A stretch of DNA of 64,000 bases from assembly GCA_019009955.1 (NCBI GenBank), contig CM032232.1:51843501-51907500 (forward strand). The letters are read 5' to 3'. Below are positions 50,474 through 62,445 of the stretch, piece by piece. Below the pieces are notes generated by a model. It saw only the letters and a list, made by a program, of their open reading frames with translations, was not told the DNA's origin and made no database searches. The DNA is from Riptortus pedestris. Its lineage: Eukaryota; Arthropoda; Insecta; Hemiptera; Alydidae. Position numbers and translations under genes: made by a program. Each line of letters starts with the position of its first letter. Position 1 is the stretch's first letter.

Positions 50474-53400
50474 AACCCACACCAGTTAGTCTTTTAGTGC
50501 CAAATAGACATTAAGTTTATACAAAAAAATATTTTATATTTTGATATTGTACTATTTTTTAATTTTTAGATCCTCATGGGAAAAATCTTATAGTTTGTCC
50601 ATCTTCTGTGATGGGGCAATGGTCATCAGAAATAAATTCTAAAGTGAAAGGTGGTCAGCTTTCTGTCTGCCTTCACCATGGGACCAAGAAGGAAACAAGA
50701 CCTCATAGGTAACTATTTTGAATGCACTGCATATTTCAAAAGAGATCATTTACTTATGTGACAAAAGGGGTAACAATATCAATAGTATATATACAGATTT
50801 AAATAAAATATTATACCCTCTAGTTAGCTTGTGGAGAGCAAAATGGATAAATGTATTATTTGGTTGTAGTGGATGAAGTGTTATAATTGTCAATATTAAT
50901 GAAATCGTAAGAACCAGTTCATTGTTTATGAATGCTAGCACTTTTTATACTTGTTTCTGTAATTGAATCTTTACTGTAAGAATCCATCTCTTCTTGGTAA
51001 AAACTAACATAATATTTATCTGTTGACATTTTGCTTTCATCTTTAAGCTGTGTAATTCAATTTATTGTGAAATATTCAAGTGTTAGCATAATTAAAGGTA
51101 ACTAGATAAGAAGCCATCACTTAATTGGAAACATTTAAAACAGTGGTTATTAAATTAATCAGTTCTTTGTGTTGGTGATAAATTTAAATCTTTGCGAGCA
51201 GACTTGGCTAGAGAAGAAATCTGATTAGTTGAGAGATTCATTGAAGAATAAAACGAGGGTAGGAAGGTGATTTATTGGTGGATTTTTTGAAAAACCATAC
51301 AAATCCTGTCAGTCAGTGATGATCTGTTGTTAGGTGTCAAGGGGGGCAGGAGGGGGGGGGGAGACTAAATTAATTTGCCTAGGTGATGCACAGGTGGAAA
51401 TTAATTGAAAATATATACAGATCAAAAGTAAAAATGCAGTTAAGAGAAATCTATAATAGATGGACATTGCTGGAAGTGAAGGACAATAAATAGAGGCATG
51501 AAAGAAAACTTTGCCAAATCTTACCAAGCTATATGGAGAGATTGATAGCTAAGAATAAAATGGACTCGGATCAGCTACACCCTTAGAAAAAAAAGGTGTT
51601 GCAATTGAAAAGGCTATTTTGGAGAAGAACCCAAAGGGTGCCCGCAGCAATGGATGCTAACAGAAGACTTGAAAGTCATTCTTAATGATGGAAACAATAA
51701 TTGGAAAAATGTGGAATGAGGTAAAGGGGTATACAATAGAGTACAATGACTTTGCATTGCCTAAAGAAATAGAAAATAACACGGTGTAATATGATTTCCT
51801 ATTGCTTTCAAAAGAAACTTTTTGGAACTCTCGTTAGAATGTTACAATTTTTGCAATCCCTAGTTTTTCATACAAGCACATTTTATAATACATTCCTTAG
51901 GTGAGAAATCTTGATTATATTATAATGATTTTATTTTTTTAAATCTTAGTTAATGTGAAATAGTTAGAAAACACAAGAATATTTCTATTTATTGATTTCA
52001 AAACTTTGTTTTTTGTTTGACCATTCCTCATAAAGTTCTCAATTCTTATTTCAGATTGGCATCCTATGATGTTGTGGTTACAACTTACACAGTTTTATTA
52101 TATGAAAATAAAGGAGCTAAATCTGTAAGAAATAATTTAATAAATAGTTAACTCATACTGCTGAATTAATTATTTAGAATATTTTCCTTACTTGAAAAGA
52201 ATTTCTGGTTATCTTAATGACATTCAAATTCCTTAAATCATGCATAGACACCTTTTCTTGTAAATTCACGAGTACATAGTTTTAGAAACTTAAAGTAGTG
52301 TTTTTATTACATGACAAGTAAGATTTTAATTAGCTGTTGTTTTCTAATGATAAAAATGCACAGAAATGAAACTCCTTCATTTTGATTGTTTCATTAGCCA
52401 GTAACAAACTCTCTTCAAAAGTCGCTTAAGTGTTTATAACATTACTCAAGAAGTATATATTCCAATAATAAGATATGTGTCGAGGCAGCTGTGTCATCCA
52501 TCGACCTTATTCTAAAAGCTTTATTAACTTCATGAATCCTGCTGCGCTCTGTTATCTAGATCCTCCCTTGTTCCAAAGAGCTTTTCCACTTGCTCTCTGT
52601 TTTACCCACTATACTCAAATCCACTCTATAGGAGACTAACTCCTTAAACATGTGGGTCTTTAAAAACATTTCTGAAAATGGGTCCTCAATATTACAGTGA
52701 TTATAAATGAAGAAGGACATTCATTTAGTACTCAGGCTTGGTGTGGTGGGAGTATTTAATTGATGTGTTTATTATATACTTAATGGAAGTATTGGTCCTC
52801 TTTTTTATATTTTAAAGTACAATAAATATCACTGTCACTTATTAAGACTGTTAATTTCAATTATAATGAGAATAAAATTTTAAAAGTTTGGTATTTTTTT
52901 CTTTTACAGAATCCACTTTTGAATGTAAGATGGAATCGTGTCGTGTTAGACGAAGCGCATTCAGTTAGAAACTATAAATCACAAACAGCACAGGCTGTGT
53001 TTGCCCTTCGTGCAAAGAAGAGATGGGCACTCACAGGAACACCCGTTCATAATAAGCTAGATGATTATTTCTCTTTGTTGAAGTTTCTGCGATGTAAACC
53101 ATTTGATGATCTTGTAGTAAGTATATATTATATTTTATACTCGCTAACTTTAACTCATTCATATTTATTTAATTTGAATCACCAGAAATGAATGGATCCA
53201 GAATAAATCATATGACAAAAATGATATATGATGGAAGTGATAGCATGAAATTTTTTCGAAGTCACTGAGAATAGGAAGGTGAAACATTTTGTGCATTTTC
53301 TGATGCACAACTATTTCATCGCAGTGGATTGATATTATCGAAACACCTCAAAAATTTCAGTGAGTATAGATATAGGAAAAGTTACTCCTGAAAGATCCAA

Positions 53401-56400
53401 ATGGCTCATTTAAATAGTTTTGATTTTGACTTGTCATTGTATATCACTACCAAAATATTTATATCTGCTCTGTTCAGTACCAAAATCCCCAAAATAGTAT
53501 TTTTCAACATTTGATTGGTCTTTTTCTTTACTTCTATTTATATTTTTTTTAAAAATTCAAAATTCTGATGATGTTATTGCATGATGCTTTTAGTTTTAAA
53601 TTGGTTAAAAGTATTTTTGTTATTTTATACATGAAATTAAAAGTGTGCATTCAATTTATTATACAATACACTTTTAAGAAACATTGTTAATAATAATCAA
53701 GTAAATATGTTTTATTTGCAAATAATGTTATTTAATAACTTATTTTGAATGAGCTGAATTAACTCTGTAAATACTTTCTTGTAATTATTAAATTCATTTT
53801 TATAATTATGATAATTTATGGAGTAACTTTATTTTCATAAAATACGTATTAATTTGTTTGAATATGTCACTTTCTCTGACCATTGATAAACTTCATCTTT
53901 AGTTTTACATGGAGCACCTAAATTTACCCTGTGCTCGACCATCACATGAAGAAGGGGCAGGAACTCACTGGAACACCTGTTCTCTATAATCAAGCTTATT
54001 GTGAACAGGTGTTCCAGTGAGTGTCTGTCTACTGCATTTGAACTGGGTTGCATTCATAACCTTAGAAACTACTGGTGGATTCACTTAGAAACTGGAAGCA
54101 ACTCGCCAGAAGATCTGTTTATAATAAGCTCAATAACTATTTCTCTTTGTTGAAGTTTCTGTATTGTAAACTGTTTAACAAAATGGTATTTTTTTTTACT
54201 GGGTTATATCAACTAGTCATGGATAGTGTTTTTTATTATAAACTATGTAAAAATAAAAATTTCTTTTCCCAAAAGCAGCCCCAAGTATAATTGTAGTTAT
54301 TTTATCTATTTAATATCCATTTTTTTAAATGCTCTGTTGTATGTCTGAAGAAGGTACATTGTATTCATAGTTGTAAATAAAACATGCTTTGTTATGTGTA
54401 ACATATTAATAGACTAAAGTTAATAATAGCAGGCAGGGAACACCTCCTCAGCACTTTCAATCCCCTTTATTTATAATACCTTTACAGTTCTCTGGATAAT
54501 ACAACATTGCTAAAAGAGTAAACATTAAATGTATGAGTATTATCATTTAAGGTTTAATGAATACTTACTTTCATTGAGTTTAACACGTCATTTATGGTAG
54601 CTGTACACATCTCCATTACATATATTATGCAATAAATTATGTATATAATGCAAAGTGAATATAAAAATTACACTAAATCTTAGTGTTTATGTTTTGCATC
54701 CTTAGCTTTCCGCAATCTATAGTAGTAATATCAATGGCAAGGTGTAGAGCTTGCATCTTACATAATAAACGTGATAAAATAAAATCACTTCCTACCTAAA
54801 ACTACTTCATTATTCAAAACAATGTGACTTACAAAATAATAATCATGTATACTATCCATCATTATTAAGCATATCAACCACTTTCCCGCCAAAAGCCTAT
54901 CCGAGCCGACCTGGAGGCATTTTATGCAATTTCAGCACTGTTTTGTTTAAATTACTGCTATTAGTGTTATTCCAAGAATTATACCATCTGAATGTTAATT
55001 CACTTATTGGAGGAAAATACATATCTGATTACTGTTATGTAATGATGTCTTAAAGTATTTTAAGAAAATGATGTAGAAGAGGGAAGGGGCAGAGATTTAT
55101 AACCTCACTAATGCAAATCATATTTAGAACTATCATATAAGTCTAAAAGCTTGACATCAAAATTGGAAATATATCGATGTTGAATATTCATGATCTAGTT
55201 TTAACCATAGTACTCAAATGGGGTGTAGAATCACCAGAATCATTATGCCTCTCAAGATATCAAATGAGGCAAGTAGTAAAAGATGTTTGATGATAGCCAT
55301 GGAGATGAGTTTGAAGCATATCGGGCATATGGTTTGAAGCACTAATGCATCACTGATTCATCAGAACTGTACTTGAACTTAAGATCATTGAACAAGGGTG
55401 AGGAGAGGCCCAAAAAGTCATTTTTGAAACATGAAATTCTATGGGTAGCTTCCAACATACCTCGAAGGTTGATAATTATGATGATGATGGATAGTTATTA
55501 GTTAATTCATTTAAATAATTTTCACTTCATTTAAATAATGATTGGGAGTATTATATGAGAAAACGGCTGTGTTATAATACCTTTGTACAGTTGTTAAAAT
55601 ATCAAAATTAATTTAATTAATTAATCCCTTATATAGATATGGAAGAAAATGGTGGGAAACAAAGGTGATGCAGGAATGCAACGGTTACATCTTATAACAA
55701 AATCTCTGTTGTTGAGAAGAACAAAAGATGAGATTCAGAAATCTGGTGGACTTCAATCGCTAAAGCAAAAAGAATTCAATACTGTTGAAGTAACGCTTGA
55801 CCCAGAAGAAATGGAAGTTTACAGGAAAATTGCCCACTTTTCTCTGTTAGTATAATTATCAAGCATGTGCTATTCTATTTTTTAAGCATAATTTAATTAT
55901 TGTTTTAGCAAATTTCCCTTAAGGAAAATCAGCTATCGAGGTTGTACTCATGAAACAATTTTAGAAACATCTTCAAATGTAGATGACAAAAAGTATGCCC
56001 ATTAAAATTTACACGTATATAACTATTATCATTCTAGTGTCTTAATATTTGATTGATCACTACAAAAGTTTGATATTTAAAAGTTTCTTGTAAAACTGAT
56101 GATCATGATCATTAATGGCTGAAATAGAACCATTAGAAGTGGAGAGGGTTTAGAGGGAGTAAAACAAAAAATCGGTAATATCTCCCTTTTGTTCTATTCA
56201 TTTTTTTTATTTTAACTATTAAGAGTGTTATATGCATTGTTTTGTTTTCAATCTTTAGTAAACTGCTACACCTACTCATCTTATAATAGCAATAAGCTAT
56301 TATCACAAAAAACCTTATATCAAGCTTAAAGACCTCCTAATTGTTTTTATCTTAGGCTTACTATTTGAGATAAATGATAAATTTGTCATTGCAGGAGGGA

Positions 56401-58083
56401 AATCTGCTTAGCTTATATTCTCTTTAGTGTTTTTTCCTCTCCCTATCATTTGGATCTCATTGAAGTCAAATAAGTTGATTCGTTTTTATAGCATAATTGT
56501 TAACCCTTCATTTTAACAAGTTAATTTATTAGTCTCACATGTCCATTTTGTTTATATAAAATTAACAAAATTGATTATTAACCTAGATATTTGCATTTTA
56601 TAGTTTTTGACCTTCAGTAAACCCTTACTCCTACTCATGTCATATTAACAAAAAGCTGTTATATTATGAAACACATTATTTGATGCATAAATACCAAGTA
56701 TTGTTTTTATTGAACTTTCATTTTTGAGATAAATGCAAATACGTGACACATGTGAAAAATCTGCTTAGTTTATGGAGCCCTTGCATGACAGACTTTTTGA
56801 ATCTGACTTATAATAACAGAGATATTCTGAATTTTTTAATTCCCCTTCCCCTAATCCCCCTTTTCCTGGTCTGATTTCAGCCATTCATGAATATGATCTT
56901 TGTATTGACTGAAGTGGTTAAATATTGAGTATGGTATAGATCAAATAAATATTTTCGAGTCAAGAAATGAAATCTTAAATGGTGACATCTCGCAGATCGT
57001 TAAAGTATAATGACTAAAATCTGGAGGAAAATGTTTAATGAGTTTGGTGATTTGATGACGAGTATAACAAAAATTGGTACCGCTGGAGGTTTCATAGGCA
57101 AATATAAATACGTGCACGCACACAAACACACACACACACACACACATATACTCGCACGCGCATGCATGTGCACACACACACTTTTGTATGACCTCATTTT
57201 CCTTGTTTTCTTAGGTTGGGTTGATGGACATATTTTTAATTGATTTAGATTTTGGATTTTTTGAAAATCATGTCATGAGTTTAATCTCAATAGCTGATTA
57301 CTCTTAAGGCAAATCTGCAAATATAAAATTGCTTTTATATCTCTATCTTGAGAAACTTAGTATGTAGTACCAATTACAGATTTTTAATTTTTTTTTATCT
57401 TTTAGCACACTCCTTGCACAATATATTGAAGAAAAAGCAGAAAAAGAGGACCTACTTAAAAATGGACTCAACATAAGTAAGTGTTTATTATTACAATCAT
57501 AAGATCTCAAAAATTCCAGTTGTCCTATGTATTTTTTTTAAATTAGTTGCTTTGTCATTTACCTACTGCATACTGATCATGAAATGGAAATTTATATATG
57601 CATATTCGTTATTTGATGATGTCATCAATTAAGATTTTACATTCTTGTCTTGAAAATGTTTATTTGATCTATACTATACTCTACATTTAACCGTTTCAGT
57701 CAGCACCTAAGATCATATTTGGCTTTTGTTGGCTGAAATCGGGCCTGGAGTAGGGGGGGGGGTCAGAGGTGGCATTTAAAATTGCAAAATATTAATCATT
57801 ATTGTGAGTCGAATTGTACAATGTTAAACTATTGATGGTCTACAATTGTTCTATGCATTTTTTGAAACTTTAGTAATTATGAAGTATTGTTTTCAGTCTT
57901 CAGTATCCCCCCATCCCTTTCTAGTCATGGTTTTAGCAGATTTCCCTTAGGGGAAATCAGCTATTGAGGTTGTACTCATGACGGAATTTTCGAAGTTTTT
58001 CTTCAAATGTCCATCGATCCTACCTAGTAGATGACGAAAATGAGGTCCGTTCAAAACTGTATGTATATATATCTATCTATCTA

Positions 58084-58151
<68 letters not shown>

Positions 58152-61100
58152 TCTATCTATCTATATATTTGTCTGTTACCGCTCTAGCGGTCGCAATTTT
58201 TGTTTGATCGTTACCAAACTCAATATTTAGTCGTTTTATGTAAAAAGAAAGATCAAGTTCGTTAATGGCTGAAATCGAACTAGTGGGAGGGGGGGGTTTA
58301 GAGGGGAGGATTTTCTAAAATTTGAAATATTTCCGTTACTATTCGTCGGATCGAAAAAAATGTATAGAATTAATCTTATTGCATATTTAATTTACTATAA
58401 ATATTGTTATATACATTTATTCTCTATTTTGCATATTAACCGAGATATTTGGATTTTTATTAAATTTGGGCCGATAACGAACGTTTCGAGCTTCCCGCCA
58501 AAAAGTAGTTTGGCCATTTGCCGTAACTGTTCGGCTTACGTATGGAGATTTCTTTATTGTATAACTTCACGCGGGGAATCTGCTTAGTTTACGCAGCCTC
58601 TGCGTGACGGACTTTTTACTTAGAAATAGATAATATGTGGTGAGATGAGAACAAAGGTGTCCTATACCAGCATATGGGAAATCTGCTTAGTTTACACAGC
58701 CCCTGCATGACAAACTTTTTTTAAAATTTTTGAAACAAATATCAGAATATAATTTATAGATCTTTTTATGATAAATGAAAAAGGTCCTATACAAATTTGC
58801 CAAGCAAGCTCTGACTTTTATTAATGGAAATTATGAAATATTACTATTGTCAGTAAATAATTTGTTTAAGAAATTATATTCTCTGACAATTTATAGTAAT
58901 TCCCTCTAACTTCATTTTTAGTTATCAATGATTTACATCTGTAGCTGTCAAACTTCTATTTTTACAACAAAAAAAAAGTCATAAGTTAAATGTTTTATAA
59001 GTATCATTGTACATAAATGGGGATTTGCTGTTCCTGATAAGACGTAGATGGCACAGATATATAAGGGAAATAATAGAGGTATTATATATATATATAAAAT
59101 TGTAACCTCTGTCTATACATTGATTTTTTTCACAAAATTTCACGATAACTTTTCGTTCACATGTCATAGACACCATAACTGCATTTTGTTTCTTTCGTGT
59201 CTGTTTGTTTGTTACCTTTTCACGCACAAACGGCTGAACCAAATTTTATGAAACTTGGTATGTATATTACTACTAACCCAACTTAGACTTTAGGCTATAT
59301 TAATATTCTATGAAACTATCAGGAGTGGTGGTTATAAGGGAGGACTGAAATTAAAAATAGCGATATTTCGTTTCCTATTGGTTTTTCGGCAAAAACGCAC
59401 ATGACAACAGTTGTTTATTTTGTTATTTAGAGTAAGTTTTGGTATATACACTTTTGTCGTAAATCGAAGTATAAATGCGTTATAGCTAAAAATTATAGCG
59501 GGAGTCAACAATTTTATTTGGCACAGAAGACTCAACCGAATTAAATAGAACTCGGTATGTGTAATAGCACTAATGCCTTCATTATAATTAGCCATACCAA
59601 CATTTCTAGGGACGGGCAGGAGTGAGGGTTGTATGGGAGGCCTGAAATTTAGCACTCGGTATGTGAGTTAGCACTAACTCCTCCATGATAATAAGCGGTA
59701 CCAATGTTTCTAGGGACTAGCAGGAGTGGGGGTAGTAAGGGAAGCCCGAAATTAAAAAATAGTGATATTTCGTTTTCTATTGGTTTTTTAGCAAATATGT
59801 GGATGACAAAAGTTTTTTATTTTGTTATTTAGAGTATCTTTTGTTATATACACTTTTGTCGTATACCAAGTATAAACAAGATATACACTGAAAACTAAAA
59901 CGGTAGCCGACAATTTTATTTGGCACTAACGATTGAACGGAACTTAACAAAACTCGGCATGTGAATTAGCATTAATTCTTCCACGATTATAAGCTATATT
60001 AAATTTTTTAGGTTCAAACGGGAGTGGGGGTTATAAGAGACGCCTGAAATAGAAATTCCTGATATTTCATTTTCTGTTCGTTTTTCAGTCACTGTTGGTC
60101 TTTGTACCGTATCAAGGGAAAGGAAGTTTCATTCAAACATAGTTTGGCGGACAGAATACTTTCTATGATTATGATTTATAAATATAAAAAAACTACATGC
60201 ACATGAGACGGGAAATATAAAAATATTGTGGGCAGTGAAGCCTTACATAACAAATAATTTTATTATTAACAAATCCACAGCAACAACGCGTATACATCGG
60301 GAAATGTTAAAATGTCGAGGAAAGTAAAGGCTTGCCAAAACAAATACCATCATCATTCAGCCCCAAATGAATTCCCGAGCGAAGCCGGGTGGGTACCTTA
60401 GCTAGTATCTAGTAAAATGGAAGATCTAGTGATGATTAGGAAGAGGTTAATTCTCCCGGCTCATGAAGTCTATACCTTTAGTGGTACATAATTGAACTCG
60501 TGTTTAAACAAATAGCCACTTCTTTATTCTAGAACTTACTTTTATTAATAATTATAAATGTATGTTTGATGGGCATAAGTGCATGTTAAATTTACTATTT
60601 TGAAAGTTAAATTTGAGTTCTTTTGCAGGAAGAGGTAAAGGATTATCTAATCCATTTGCCGACCATCCAGAACTAGGCCGACTCTATAATGATATGCTTA
60701 CTATGAAAGGAGGAGTAAAGACTCATCATATACTTGTACTCTTATTACGTCTAAGACAAGCTTGCTGTCATCCTTCACTTGTTACATCAGTATGTACTAA
60801 TTTTTATATCCTTAACTTTCTAAAATAATGGCTCTGCTAATTATTTCTGTACCAGTAAATATTCTACTATCTGGCCTACAGTGTCTGCTCTTCTTGGTGT
60901 GCCGTCTGACAAATTGCAAATCACCTTCGAATTTATCCCAATCTTGGTGCTTCTTATTCAAAAGGTGAGCAATTTGATTCTGGACCTTATGATGATGTGA
61001 ATTACGCATCTGTTCATCCCATTGGCAGGAACCTAGGACATGGGGAAGGGTTTCGATCTTACTGCAATGCCTGCAGTGGGTGTTTCGTAGGTTCCTTCCT

Positions 61101-62400
61101 GGGACAGAGCGAACTGGCACTAGATTCACGTTCATTTTCACCGCTGCTGTCCATTCTGATGAAGACAGCCCTTTTTTTGTCAGAAATCCAAGAATTACTG
61201 GCCTTCAAGTCATTGAACATTTCTATGTCTTTTCCTTAGTAGTCCTTAGTTTCCTTAGTGAAATCTCTAGTTTGAAGTATATATGGATTTGTGTCTTTCT
61301 TAAGGGCCACACATACATATAAAGGTTGCAAGAAATTCTCCCAATATGCTTTAAATAATCCCAAACTTTTCGTGATGTATAAAACATACAGTTAGGATGA
61401 CAAACTTGCTTAGTTTTTCAGCCACTGTACTTGTGAGTTTCTCAGTATCAAGACAGATTTCTTGTTGAAACATGACCCAGATATTTTATTTTGTCAGTTT
61501 GGTCGATACTGAAAATTGTTTGCCTGTCCATAGTAGTAATTTCTTGCTTTACAAATTTTCCTGTCTCAATTATTATTGCTGTGCTCATTTTTGCATTTAT
61601 CTTTAGACCAATTTCTTTAAAACAGTCGATTGCCTCCTTGATCAAGTATTCGGCTGAATCTTTATCTTTTGCGATAAGAGCAGCTAGCTACATCATCGGC
61701 AAATCAACATCATGAGTGGTTTAGTCAATTTCAATCACTTGGTATCTGTAAATACTGCACACATCTTATTCACCAAGCTCTTGGAATGCAAAATCTATTG
61801 CTATGTTGAAGAGAAAAGGTTATAGTGGAGCCATCTGGTCCACACCTTTCACCATAAGGATTGGTTCAGTTTTCTTGTTTTTGGACACTGTTATTCAATT
61901 TCTTTCTAATAGAGTGATCACAAGTTTTTTCATTTTAATTGGAATTAGGTAAGTTGATATAGTTTTTTTTATATGTGCGTGTCCAACATTTTTTCCCCCC
62001 AAAATTTGAGAATTTTTGCAATCCTTCCCACAAATTTCACATATTATAACATTTTTGTCTTCATTTACATTGTGACTTCTCAACTAGTAGTGGTTAATTC
62101 CGTGTTTTGTTAAAACTTTTTGGCATAGGTGACAGGTGACACTCGAGATCGCTAGCTGTGTTATTTGAATTGTTCAGACGTTGTATGTCTACTGAATTAT
62201 TCATTGAAATTTTACTTACTTTATGATATCATTAGATAGTCGTTTTAAATAAAAAAGTCAAACATTGGTGACGGGACATGACTTCTCTTAGTTTATGTGA
62301 AATATTTACTTTTTCTTCTCTTCTAATAAGTGGTTTCTTTTCACACACACTCACTCACACACACACACGCACGCATGCACGCACGCACGCACACACGCGC

Positions 62401-62445
<45 letters not shown>

